A stretch of DNA of 64,000 nucleotides from Novosphingobium sp. SG751A (GTDB taxonomy: Bacteria; Pseudomonadota; Alphaproteobacteria; Sphingomonadales; Sphingomonadaceae). Where the stretch lies: NCBI RefSeq assembly GCF_013149295.1, contig NZ_JABGCB010000004.1:296219-360218 (forward strand). Direction: 5' to 3'. Under the pieces are notes generated by a model. It ran no database searches, had not been told where the DNA came from, and was given only the letters and a program-made list of their open reading frames with translations. Below, piece after piece: positions 35,503 through 43,877 of this stretch. The translations under genes were made by a program, and so were the position numbers. Position 1 is the first letter of the stretch. Each line of letters opens with the position of its first letter.

Positions 35503-36797
35503 GCCGCCTCCATCAGATCGAGCCAGGCCTGAAACTGACCGCGAAACAGCGCATCGCTGGTGCCTGGCACTTCGGTCGCGCCATCGGGGCCTGGCGGCGC
35601 GAGATCGGCATAGCGGCCCAGCTCGACCCATTCGGGCTGTCCGGCCTTAAGCCCGGCCTGCATCCGGCGATAGATTTCGTGATCGTCCGGCCCCACCATG
35701 CCCGCCGAACTGTTGACCAGCGTGGAATAGGCGATGGTGCGCTGAAAGGTCGAAGGCGGCGCACCTTTCAGCCGGAAATGCCATGTTTCGATGATCGTGC
35801 GATCCACCGCCAAGGGGCGCACCACGCGCAGCAACTGCACCGGCGCCTTGAGCATCAGGCTGGGATAGGCGATGGAATTGTTGCGGCTGACCGACAGGAT
35901 CTGGCTTGCGCGCTTCTCGCCATGGCCCTCAACCATCGCCCGCCAATAGGCGTCAACCTCGGCATAGGCGGAATGGATGCTGGCCTTGCCGCCCAAATCG
36001 GCATGACCATGGGGCATCACCCGCGCGCCCATTTCGTCGAAGAAATCATAGCTGGCCGAAAAGGGCGCCAATGCCTGAAGCTCGAAATGCAGCGCATCGG
36101 CGCCTTGCGGCAATTGCGCCGCCACCGCCCGCGCGGGGCGCGCCGCCGACATATGCACCACCATCGGATGCAGCGCGTCGAGCGTGTTTTCCATGAAGAA
36201 TTTCCAGTTGCAGGCGTGATCATAGCGCAACACGCCGCCCGCCACCTCGATCTCGCCAAGCGGAGCGCGATCGACGAAATTGTCGAGCGAACCCGCCATC
36301 GGGCCCAGCCATTCCTCCAGCGACGGCCCATCCGCCGCCAGACGGCCGAACACGAACCCGCGATAGGAGGCGAAACCGGGCAGCGCCGCCATGCCATAAT
36401 CACAAGCGCCGGGCTTGACCGGGCGCTCGCCATAGCCCTTTTGCGCGGGCACGGTGCGCAGCGCGCCGTCCAGACCATAGATCCAGCCGTGATAGCCGCA
36501 GCGGATCGCCTTCATCTGGCCCGCGCCATCGGGCACGAGCTGCGCGCCTTTATGAGCGCAGCGGTTGTAAAAACCGCGCAGAACGCCATCCTTGCCCCGC
36601 AGCATCATGACCGGTTCACGCCCGATATGCGTGGCATAATAGTCACCGGCGCCGCAGGCCTGCGATTCATGGCCGAGAAAGACCCATGCGCGGCCAAAAA
36701 CGCGCTGCATTTCCAGCTCGAAGATCTCCGGATCGACATAGACCGATCCGTGAACGCGCATAGACTGAATTCTATTTTTCAGATCCACCTGCGGCAC
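35499..36797 (-). CDS. Rieske aromatic-ring hydroxylating dioxygenase, alpha subunit
   Basis: This 432-residue catalytic subunit adds O2 to an aromatic or related ring. The Rieske [2Fe-2S] ligands are Cys80, His82, Cys100 and His103 (CAHKG, CGYHGWIYG). The mononuclear iron site is in NWKFFMENTLDALHPMVVH: Asn203, Asp206 bridging, and ligands His209 and His214. The third ligand, an acidic residue, should be near residue 360. The start is a GTG at 36797 with a poor ribosome site (AAAGG two bases away); GTG 36788 is an alternative. An ATG at 36761 would cut a conserved N-terminal segment. No ferredoxin or ferredoxin reductase gene is present nearby, so electrons must come from elsewhere. Confidence 0.93.
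   Translation of the reverse strand: MPQVDLKNRIQSMRVHGSVYVDPEIFELEMQRVFGRAWVFLGHESQACGAGDYYATHIGREPVMMLRGKDGVLRGFYNRCAHKGAQLVPDGAGQMKAIRCGYHGWIYGLDGALRTVPAQKGYGERPVKPGACDYGMAALPGFASYRGFVFGRLAADGPSLEEWLGPMAGSLDNFVDRAPLGEIEVAGGVLRYDHACNWKFFMENTLDALHPMVVHMSAARPARAVAAQLPQGADALHFELQALAPFSASYDFFDEMGARVMPHGHADLGGKASIHSAYAEVDAYWRAMVEGHGEKRASQILSVSRNNSIAYPSLMLKAPVQLLRVVRPLAVDRTIIETWHFRLKGAPPSTFQRTIAYSTLVNSSAGMVGPDDHEIYRRMQAGLKAGQPEWVELGRYADLAPPGPDGATEVPGTSDALFRGQFQAWLDLMEAA
36762..36777. promoter_or_regulatory. weak operator-like site at the start of the Rieske operon
   Basis: AGACTGAATTCTATTT matches AAACTGCATTCAGTTT at 12 of 16 positions. It lies within the first codons of the alpha-subunit frame if translation begins at 36797, or directly before the ATG at 36761. 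It is the weakest of the five sites. Confidence 0.3.
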
Positions 36798-36861
36798 AAC
36801 CTTTCGTTTTCAACGTCGAATCCCTCTGCGATGAGCCGTGAGGCGGGGTATCGCGATGGAG

Positions 36862-36910
36862 TCGATAAATTCAATTATTAGAATGATATAGAATATATTT
36901 TCGATAAATT
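36862..36910. repeat. direct repeat TCGATAAATT x2 in the Rieske-MFS divergent promoter region
   Basis: TCGATAAATT occurs at 36862-36871 and again at 36901-36910, 39 bases apart start to start, in a very AT-rich 376-base gap between the divergent oxygenase operon and the MFS gene. They flank TATAGAATATATTT, which could hold a promoter. They may be regulator half-sites or UP-like elements. Confidence 0.4.
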
Positions 36911-37018
36911 GAGCACACCTTTGATCGACATTGCAGATCGCGGATAGTTTTGCAGGACGGCCTGAACCGCCGCTCTGATATTTCAAGCTTGATAGATCGC
37001 GCGGTTTGATGCAAGCTA

Positions 37019-37034
37019 AAACTGCATTCAGTTT
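37019..37034. promoter_or_regulatory. perfect palindromic operator before the MFS gene
   Basis: AAACTG-CATT-CAGTTT is a perfect inverted repeat with six-base arms, 140 bases upstream of the transporter start. The same architecture with a compensated base pair (AAAGTG-CATT-CACTTT) occurs at 39786-39801. Paired arm changes argue for a real dyad recognised by a dimer. Confidence 0.65.
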
Positions 37035-37173
37035 AATCCCGCCCCATTTCCCACGGAGGCATGCGGCGAGGCGAAGCGCGATGTCTGGTATGCATCTTTG
37101 CGCAACCGGCCAGAGCAACGCCCGCACCACCCCGATCAGGCCTGCGCCCCGCAAGGCGCCAAGGAGGATGTTC

Positions 37174-38502
37174 TTGACGATGCCTTTCCCGCCCGAATCC
37201 CGCCTGCGGTCTGGCCGCCCGTGGTATTGCCGGCCCCGGCTGATCATCTGGATCTGTTGGTTCGGCCTCTTTTCCGAAGGCTATGACATGGGCGTGCTGG
37301 GCGCTGTACTGCCCGGACTGCTCAATGATCCGGCGTGGCATCTGGGACCGACCTCGGCCAGCCTGCTGGCCAGCGCGGCCATGGCAGGCATGTTCTTTGG
37401 CGGATACGGCTTTGGCGTGCTGAGCGACCGCTTTGGCCGCAAGACCTGCTTCATCGCCTGCCTGACGCTGTTTTCGATCACCAGCGCAGCGGCAGCGGCG
37501 GCGCCAACCCCGCTGTTCTTTGCGGCCATGCGCTTTCTGGCAGGGATCGGCATTGGCGGCATCGTGCCGGTGGCCGCCGCCTTTGCCTGCGAATTTGCCC
37601 CGCGCGGAAAGATCAATCGCGAATTTGCCATCATGTATTCCGGCTATTCGCTAGGCATCTTTGCCGCCGCGCTCGCTTCCTTCTTCCTGCTGCAAAACGC
37701 GGGCTGGCGCCCGATCGTGGCGCTGGGCGCCGCGCCGCTTGTGCTGTTACCCGCCATCCTGTGGCTTTTGCCGGAATCGGCTGCCTATCTGATGGGCAAG
37801 GGACGCTATGAAAAGGCGGACGACATCGCCCGTCGCTACGGCCTTGATCCGGCGGATCTGGCCCCACCGCCCGCTGAGGGCGCGATCAAACCCGGCGTGC
37901 GGGCGCTGTTTGCCGATGGCCATGCGCGCGCCACGCTCGGCTTCTGGCTGACCACCTTTACCGGCATGATCCTCGTCTATGGGCTGAACACATGGCTGCC
38001 CCAGATCATGCGCGCCTCGGGCTATGATCTTGGCCCCAGCATCATGTTTCTGGGAGTGTTCGCGCTGGCCTCCTCGGTGGGCGGCATCATGCTGGGCCGG
38101 TTGGCCGACCGTCATGGCCGCGCGCCCATCATCGTGGCCGCCTTTTGCGGCGGAGCGGTGGCCATCCTGCTGCTTTCCCACAAATGGCCACTGATGATGA
38201 CCTATGGCATCGTGGCGCTGGCAGGGGTCGGCACGGTGTCGGCCGCCGTGATGGTGACCAGCTATCTGTCCCAATATTTCAGCCCGGCGCTGCGCGCCAC
38301 AGCCGTGGGCAGCTGCCTCAGCTTCTCGCGCATGGGGTCGATCTGCGGGCCGCTGCTGGGCGGGATGATCGCGACCTATCAACTGGATATGGCGTGGAAT
38401 TTCATTGGCTTTGCCGCTGTTGCCGCGCTTTCGGCGCTGGCTATAGCGCTGGTGCCCAGGCAAGAGGGGGAATCCGAGGCCGTGGCAGCCTGCGCCGCCT
38501 GA
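37174..38502 (+). CDS. MFS transporter, aromatic acid:H+ symporter type
   Basis: This is a roughly 442-residue, twelve-span permease. Family signatures are FGLFSEGYDMGVLGAVLPGL in span 1, GVLSDRFGRKTCF in loop 2-3, and LGRLADRHGRAPI in loop 8-9, as in the AAHS family (PcaK, BenK, VanK). The TTG at 37174 is six bases after AAGGAGG (37161-37167). An ATG at 37180 is twelve bases away, and an ATG at 37168 abuts the site; the TTG fits best. It probably imports the acid substrate of the neighbouring operon. A strong terminator follows 13 bases after the stop. Confidence 0.88.
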   Translation: MTMPFPPESRLRSGRPWYCRPRLIIWICWFGLFSEGYDMGVLGAVLPGLLNDPAWHLGPTSASLLASAAMAGMFFGGYGFGVLSDRFGRKTCFIACLTLFSITSAAAAAAPTPLFFAAMRFLAGIGIGGIVPVAAAFACEFAPRGKINREFAIMYSGYSLGIFAAALASFFLLQNAGWRPIVALGAAPLVLLPAILWLLPESAAYLMGKGRYEKADDIARRYGLDPADLAPPPAEGAIKPGVRALFADGHARATLGFWLTTFTGMILVYGLNTWLPQIMRASGYDLGPSIMFLGVFALASSVGGIMLGRLADRHGRAPIIVAAFCGGAVAILLLSHKWPLMMTYGIVALAGVGTVSAAVMVTSYLSQYFSPALRATAVGSCLSFSRMGSICGPLLGGMIATYQLDMAWNFIGFAAVAALSALAIALVPRQEGESEAVAACAA

Positions 38503-38515
38503 CTGCATGCCATAA

Positions 38516-38550
38516 AAAAGGCGCCGCTCCCAGTGAGAGCGGCGCCTTTT
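38516..38550. terminator. bidirectional intrinsic terminator
   Basis: AAAAGGCGCCGCTC (38516-38529) and GAGCGGCGCCTTTT (38537-38550) are perfect complements around a seven-base loop. A-runs on one side and T-runs on the other serve both convergent genes: the MFS gene ending at 38502 and the TIM-barrel gene ending at 38571. Confidence 0.92.
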
Positions 38551-38570
38551 GCAGCCCTAAAACAGATCCA

Positions 38571-39539
38571 TCACACCAAGGCCGCCCGGACATAGTCCTT
38601 CATCCGGCGCAATTCGGTCAACGAATCCGTCCCGGCATATTCATACTCCAGCATCGCGGGGATCGCCCAGCCATGGCGCGCGATCATTCGCACCACATCG
38701 CGGATCGGCGTATCGCCCTGGCCAAAAACGGTATTGGCCCCTTCGTGCAATTTGCGATCCTTGAGGTGGATGCTGACGATCTTTTCGTGATGCTTTTCAA
38801 GGAAAGCAGGCGCATCGAAACCGGCCGCGACAAAATGGCCGATATCGAAATTGATCCGATAGAAGGGCGACATGGCCAGCCCCCTCTCAAAACTTTCGGG
38901 TGTGGCGAACTGGTTGGGGTCATGCAGGTTGGAATGGCCGTGGAGGCCCAGAATGACGCGATGGCGCGCGGCGAAAGGCGCGGTGCGCTCGGCCATTTTC
39001 AGCGTTGTCGAGGCGGTCATGATGCGCGTGCCCAAGGCGCGGGTCATGGTAAAGCCGCGCTCCACCTCGGCATCGGTGCAATCCTCCTTCAGGCCAAAGT
39101 TAAACGCCTGCACAGCAATCCCGGCGGCGCGAAAGCGTGCGCCGATGGCGGCGAAATGCGACATGGGCGTATTCAGGCGCCACGCGCGCACCTGTTCGCG
39201 CACCTGCTGGGCCGAGGCGGGCTTGGGCCCTTCGGGCGGACGCCCATAGAGCGAGGCTTCGGTCGGTTTACCCGCCACAATCGCCCATGGCGCATCAACC
39301 GAAAAGGCGGGCGGCTGAATGGTCGGCTCGAACAATTCCACGCTGGAAAGCCCCACCGCGCGGCAACCCGCGATCATCTTGTCGATCATATCTCCGGGCG
39401 TCTGCAACATATCCCGAAAGCTGTAGGTCTGCACGCCCAGTTGCAGCCTTGGGGTCGAACGGCGCGATGCCGCAAAAGCCGGAGCGCCCATGCCCAGCAC
39501 AGCAGCGCCCAAACCGAATTCACGTCGCGACAACTTCAT
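38571..39539 (-). CDS. Tat-exported sugar phosphate isomerase/epimerase-like TIM-barrel protein
   Basis: This is a 322-residue protein. The N-terminus MKLSRREFGLGAAVLGMGAP (to AFA) carries a twin-arginine signal (SRREFGLG), so it is probably periplasmic. The mature part is an AP-endonuclease-2/xylose-isomerase-like TIM barrel (LGVQTYSFRDMLQTPGDMID, LGLHGHSNLHDP, NFDIGHFVAAGFD, IHLKDRKLHEG, LEYEYAGTDS) with metal-type His, Asp and Glu residues. The ATG at 39539 follows GAGAGG at good spacing. Related exported proteins act on sugar or keto-sugar derivatives. A degenerate island operator lies 36 bases upstream. Its part in the aromatic pathway, if any, is unclear. Confidence 0.82.
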   Translation of the reverse strand: MKLSRREFGLGAAVLGMGAPAFAASRRSTPRLQLGVQTYSFRDMLQTPGDMIDKMIAGCRAVGLSSVELFEPTIQPPAFSVDAPWAIVAGKPTEASLYGRPPEGPKPASAQQVREQVRAWRLNTPMSHFAAIGARFRAAGIAVQAFNFGLKEDCTDAEVERGFTMTRALGTRIMTASTTLKMAERTAPFAARHRVILGLHGHSNLHDPNQFATPESFERGLAMSPFYRINFDIGHFVAAGFDAPAFLEKHHEKIVSIHLKDRKLHEGANTVFGQGDTPIRDVVRMIARHGWAIPAMLEYEYAGTDSLTELRRMKDYVRAALV

Positions 39540-39574
39540 GATTGACCTCTCTGGCAGCCTCTTGATTTGCGACA

Positions 39575-39590
39575 AAACTGTATGCCGTTT
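39575..39590. promoter_or_regulatory. operator-like site before the TIM-barrel gene
   Basis: AAACTG-TATG-CCGTTT matches AAACTGCATTCAGTTT at 13 of 16 positions, with arms complementary at five of six. It is 36 bases upstream of the gene start on the minus strand. Confidence 0.45.
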
Positions 39591-39785
39591 TGCCCGCCCG
39601 GCGCAAGGGTGATTTTATAAAACATTTTTCGTTTTTCGCACCTTTTCTCGCTGCCGGATTCGCAGGAATTTGCCATAAAATCAGAATTTCCAGAGCCCGT
39701 TCGCTAAATCCCACGCCCGAATGCGGCGCCAGCTCATCCCGACACCTTTCCTGAACTGCACCCTTTGTCTCCGCAATATAGCGTA

Positions 39786-39801
39786 AAAGTGCATTCACTT
39801 T
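39786..39801. promoter_or_regulatory. perfect palindromic operator before the TonB receptor gene
   Basis: AAAGTG-CATT-CACTTT is a perfect inverted repeat 107 bases upstream of the receptor ATG. It differs from the MFS-gene site only by a C/G exchange in both arms, which preserves symmetry. Confidence 0.65.
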
Positions 39802-39907
39802 AACCTTGAAATTTCTCCTCCCGAAAAATATGACAATCCCATTGCCGAGACGAATCGGTCGCCGTGACCATCGCCGGCAAAGCCATCCCAGGGAGGGACA
39901 GCCCCAC

Positions 39908-42202
39908 ATGAAAAAGAACTGGCTTGCTGCAATCTCATCCAATCTGACCATCGCGCTCTACCTTCAGGCCGCGCCGGCGATGGCTCAGAACAGCGCAACC
40001 CAAACCGTCAGCGCTCAACCCGCAGGACTGGGCGAAATCGTCGTCACCGCCGAAAAGCGCAAAAGCACCGAGCAGAAAACCGCCATCGCCATGTCGGTCC
40101 TGACCCCCGAAACACTGGCGCGTAACGGCGTCGGCAGTGTGGCTGATCTGACCGCCGTGGCCCCCAGCGTCAGCTTTGCGCAGGCAGGCCCCGCCACGAT
40201 CATCAGCGTGCGCGGCGTTTCCAGTCGCGACACCTCGGAAATCGGCGATCCGGCCGTTTCGATCAGCATCGACGGCTTCAACCTGCAACGCGCGCTGGGC
40301 CTCAATGCGTCCATGTTCGATCTGGAGCGCGTCGAAGTGCTGCGCGGACCGCAGGGCACGCTGCTGGGCCGCAATGCCACGGGCGGGGCGATCAACATCG
40401 TGACGGCCAAACCCAAGCCGGGCGACCTGTCAGCCTATCTGGGCGTCGAGGCGGGCAATTACCGGATGCATAATGTGAAGGGCATGATCAACGTGCCCGT
40501 CAATGATTGGATCACGCTGCGCGCCGCATTTCAGTTGCGCGACCATGACGGCTATCGCAACAATGCGCCTTCCGCCAATGCCGACGATGAACACAGCCGC
40601 TCGGCCCGTCTGCATGTGTTGATGAAGCCCACGGATCGCTTCTCGCTGTTGCTGACCGGGGAATATTCGGACTTTGACGGCGTAGGAACGGCAACACAGG
40701 CCATTCCATGGGTGCTCTATACCGCCGCCAATGTTCCTGCCGGTTACGCGGTGGGCGATGTCGATCTGGGCGTTCCCCCGCGCGGCAATGCCAAGGATTT
40801 CCCGATGCCCGCCGGTTCTTTCCTGCGCACCAAGGCGTGGAATTTCCGCGCCCAGGCCGATTATGACTTCACCTTTGCCACGCTGACCTATCAGGGCGGC
40901 TATCGCCGCTTCAAAATCGACCGGCGCACCACGCTGGGCGGCGCCTATGGCACCAATCGCCAGAATTTCACCTTTGGCCAACGGGAAAACCTGCCCTCTT
41001 GGAACCACGAACTGCGCCTGTCCTCGAACAGCAAGGGGCCGCTGAAATGGCAGTTCGGCGGATTTTACTTCAAGGAAAGCAACAACCTGACCACGCAGTT
41101 TCAGGATTTTCCGGGGCAGGATTCGATTTCGGGCACGCCTTTCCTGATCCAGAATTACGTCTATCCCGATATCGTTGCAGAGGCCAAGGCCGCCTTCGGT
41201 CAGGCCTCGTATGAGCTGATCCCCGGCCTGACGGCGGAAGCGGGCGCGCGCTATTCCAAAGATGACAAGCACCGAATCGGCTATAACACCGTTACCAATG
41301 TCACCACCTATCTGAACACCAAATGCTACCTCACCAATTCCTGCGTGATGGTGACAACGCCGCAAAATTCGACTGCGGCAAGCAGCAAGACCACCTGGCA
41401 CGCCGCGCTCAATTATCAGGTGACGCCGCGCAACCTGATCTATGCCAAATTCGACACCGGTTATAAGGCGGGCGGCTTCACCGATTTGGCGGCCTATAAT
41501 CCCGAAAGCATCACGGCCTATGAAATCGGGGCCAAGAACCGCTTTCTGGACAACCGGCTTCAACTCAACCTCTCGGCCTATCTCTACAATTACACCGATC
41601 AGCAGGTGTCGCAGACCGTCACCAATTCAAACGGCGCGGTGGCCACGCTGGTGCTGAATGCCGGTTCGTCGCGCTATAAGGGTGTGGAACTAGACGCCTT
41701 GTTCGATCCTACGCCCGACGATCACTTCAACGCCTATGTCGCCTATCAGGACGCGCGCTTCACCAATTTCGCTGCGGCGGTCAGCGGTCAATTGGCCCGC
41801 GCGGCGGCGGCTGAGGGCAAGCTGGTGGGCGCCAACTGGCAGCTTGACGGCAAGCGTCCCCCCCAGGCCCCGGTCTGGACTGTCAATCTGGGCTATGAGC
41901 ATGATTTCCATGTTTTCGGCGGGCGTCTGACCCCGCGTTTCCAGACGCATATTGAATCGGAATCGTACTTTACCTTCTACAATTTCACCTCCGACCGTCA
42001 GGACAGCTATCATCGCAGCGACATCATCATGACCTATAAGCACGAGCCTGCCAACTGGACGCTTTCGGCCTTTGTCCGCAATCTGGAGGACACGATTGTG
42101 CTCTCCTCGGCCTCGGCCCCGACCAGCGCGACCTATCAGACCTATCGCGAGCAATATCAGGCCCCGCGCACCTATGGGGCAAGCTTTACCTACAACTGGT
42201 AA
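39908..42202 (+). CDS. TonB-dependent outer-membrane receptor
   Basis: This is a 764-residue receptor. A signal peptide (residues 1-27, ending APAMA) is followed by a TonB box-like GEIVVTAEKRK, the plug domain (residues 45-160: IDGFNLQRALGLNASMFDL and VEVLRGPQGTLLGRNATGG) and a 22-strand barrel ending RTYGASFTYNW. The GRNATGGAINIVTAKP form is typical of sphingomonad receptors for aromatic or plant-derived compounds rather than siderophores. The ATG at 39908 follows GGGAGGGA. The perfect operator upstream links it to the catabolic island. Confidence 0.93.
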   Translation: MKKNWLAAISSNLTIALYLQAAPAMAQNSATQTVSAQPAGLGEIVVTAEKRKSTEQKTAIAMSVLTPETLARNGVGSVADLTAVAPSVSFAQAGPATIISVRGVSSRDTSEIGDPAVSISIDGFNLQRALGLNASMFDLERVEVLRGPQGTLLGRNATGGAINIVTAKPKPGDLSAYLGVEAGNYRMHNVKGMINVPVNDWITLRAAFQLRDHDGYRNNAPSANADDEHSRSARLHVLMKPTDRFSLLLTGEYSDFDGVGTATQAIPWVLYTAANVPAGYAVGDVDLGVPPRGNAKDFPMPAGSFLRTKAWNFRAQADYDFTFATLTYQGGYRRFKIDRRTTLGGAYGTNRQNFTFGQRENLPSWNHELRLSSNSKGPLKWQFGGFYFKESNNLTTQFQDFPGQDSISGTPFLIQNYVYPDIVAEAKAAFGQASYELIPGLTAEAGARYSKDDKHRIGYNTVTNVTTYLNTKCYLTNSCVMVTTPQNSTAASSKTTWHAALNYQVTPRNLIYAKFDTGYKAGGFTDLAAYNPESITAYEIGAKNRFLDNRLQLNLSAYLYNYTDQQVSQTVTNSNGAVATLVLNAGSSRYKGVELDALFDPTPDDHFNAYVAYQDARFTNFAAAVSGQLARAAAAEGKLVGANWQLDGKRPPQAPVWTVNLGYEHDFHVFGGRLTPRFQTHIESESYFTFYNFTSDRQDSYHRSDIIMTYKHEPANWTLSAFVRNLEDTIVLSSASAPTSATYQTYREQYQAPRTYGASFTYNW

Positions 42203-42260
42203 TGTAAACGATGCCAGATCGCATTGATCAGGAGGGCGCCGGCCTGAATGATCAATAGGC

Positions 42261-42303
42261 AGAGCCATGGGATGGGTCTCTCCCCCGTTCCATGGCTCTT
42301 TTG
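42261..42303 (+). terminator. intrinsic terminator after the TonB receptor gene
   Basis: AGAGCCATGG (42261-42270) pairs with CCATGGCTCT (42290-42299), followed by TTTT. It lies 58 bases after the receptor stop and before the first cobalamin riboswitch. Confidence 0.8.
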
Positions 42304-42375
42304 TCGTTCGCCGCTTCTTGGCATCGCCCGCCATTTGCAGTAACCATGCCCCCGGCGGCCAATCCGGTCGCCAAA

Positions 42376-42655
42376 CTGATCGCGCCGGTGCCCATTAAAC
42401 GGGCTTAATCGGGAATGCGGTGCGGGGGGCTTGCCTCCCCAAATCCGCGGCTGTCCCTGCAACTGTAAGTGGATAGCGCGATGCACATGCGCCCTTGCAA
42501 AGGGCCAGCCACTGGGCCGGACGCTAAATCCTGCGAGGTCTGGGAAGGCGTGCATCAAGCTGTGACCCGCAAGCCAGGAGACCTGCCGGCGTCTGGTCGC
42601 TCTTGCCCTGGCCCAGGGGATGGCCGCGGCACGGTGTACTCCGTCTGAGCGACGC
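42376..42655 (+). promoter_or_regulatory. cobalamin riboswitch leader 1
   Basis: The leader holds the hallmarks of an adenosylcobalamin aptamer: GGTGCCC near the 5' end, GGGAATGCGGTGCGG, AATCCGCGGCTGTCCCTGCAACTGT, and the B12 box GCCAGGAGACCTGCC at 42573-42587. The NiCoT cobalt transporter begins 195 bases after the B12 box. Binding of adenosylcobalamin should reduce expression of cobalt uptake. It is a near copy of the leader at 43878-44150. Confidence 0.95.
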
Positions 42656-42782
42656 ATAAGCGGCCGGGGCCGCAACGGATACGTGCGCGGGTCGCTCTTG
42701 GCGTCCGACCCTTGCGCGTGCCGCCCGTTTGCGCGGGTCTGCCCCGGCCCTGTCGCAAGACGCCGGGGGACTGTTTTGCATC

Positions 42783-43808
42783 ATGAGCATCCATTTCAAA
42801 TCGCTGCGCCGCCGGATCGGGGCGCTGCTGATCGCACTGATCGTTGCCAATATCGCCATCTGGGGCTGGGCCTTTGGCCTGTTTCATCATCAACCGCTGA
42901 TGCTGGGGACGGCGCTGCTGGCGTGGGGGCTGGGCCTGCGCCATGCGGTCGATGCCGATCATATCGCGGCCATCGACAATGTGACGCGCAAGCTGATGCA
43001 GGATGGCCAGCGCCCGATCACGGTGGGCTTCTGGTTCGCGCTGGGCCATTCAGGTATCATCGCCATCGCCTCTGTCGGCATCGCCCTGACAGCCAGCGCT
43101 CTGGCCCGCTTCGGCGCCTTCAAGGAGATCGGCGGGGTGATTGCTACTGTGATCTCGGCGCTGTTCCTCTTCACCATTGCGGGCATGAACCTTGCCATCC
43201 TGCGCTCGGTCTGGCGCAGCTTTGCTTATGTCCGGGCGGGCGGCGCTTACACAGAGGCCGATCTCAACATGCTGACCGGATCGCGCGGCCCCCTCTCGCG
43301 GCTGTTCGCCCCAATGTTCCGGCTGATCAGCAGGAGTTGGCATATGGCGCCGCTCGGTTTCCTCTTCGGCCTCGGTTTTGACACGGCCACCGAGGTCGCC
43401 ATTCTGGGCATGTCGGCCAATCAGGCGGCCAATGGCCTGTCTCTATCCACAGTGCTGGTGCTGCCCGCTCTGTTTGCAGCCGGGATGGCGTTGATCGACA
43501 CGGCCGATGGGGTGGTGATGCTGGGTGCCTATGAATGGGCCTTTGTAAAGCCGATCCGCAAGCTCTATTACAACATCACCATTACGCTGGTTTCGGCCAT
43601 CGTCGCCATCGTCATCGGCGGGATCGAAACGCTGGCGCTGATCGGGGGCAAGCTGGGCCTGACGGGCTGGCCTTGGGCCATGGCGGCGCAATTGGGTGAA
43701 AATTTCAACAGTCTGGGCTTTGGCATCATCGCCCTGTTCGTCCTGTGCTGGGTGTTCAGTTTCGCCATCTATCGCTGGAAGCGCTTTGACGAAATCGAGG
43801 TTTCGTAA
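42783..43808 (+). CDS. NiCoT family nickel/cobalt transporter
   Basis: This 341-residue permease has the NiCoT signatures LRHAVDADHIAAIDN in span 2, GFWFALGHSGII, LGFDTATEVAIL and GMALIDTADGVVML, with about eight spans. The family imports Ni2+ or Co2+. The cobalamin riboswitch directly upstream and the cob genes downstream point to cobalt supply for corrin synthesis. The ATG at 42783 (MSIHFKSLRRR) is taken; GGGGGA lies about 14 bases away, so the ribosome site is not ideal. It is followed by a second riboswitch. Confidence 0.93.
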   Translation: MSIHFKSLRRRIGALLIALIVANIAIWGWAFGLFHHQPLMLGTALLAWGLGLRHAVDADHIAAIDNVTRKLMQDGQRPITVGFWFALGHSGIIAIASVGIALTASALARFGAFKEIGGVIATVISALFLFTIAGMNLAILRSVWRSFAYVRAGGAYTEADLNMLTGSRGPLSRLFAPMFRLISRSWHMAPLGFLFGLGFDTATEVAILGMSANQAANGLSLSTVLVLPALFAAGMALIDTADGVVMLGAYEWAFVKPIRKLYYNITITLVSAIVAIVIGGIETLALIGGKLGLTGWPWAMAAQLGENFNSLGFGIIALFVLCWVFSFAIYRWKRFDEIEVS

Positions 43809-43877
43809 ACACACCAATTGCTTTTCGCGCCATGTGGTTTAGAAACAGCGGCGAATATCGGGGCAACCCGGTTTTCA

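Noticed and set aside
36761..36763. ATG as the Rieske alpha start
   Set aside because: It would remove the DLKN..RVH segment that resembles the usual N-terminus of the family, and it has no ribosome site; the upstream GTG is kept with reservation.
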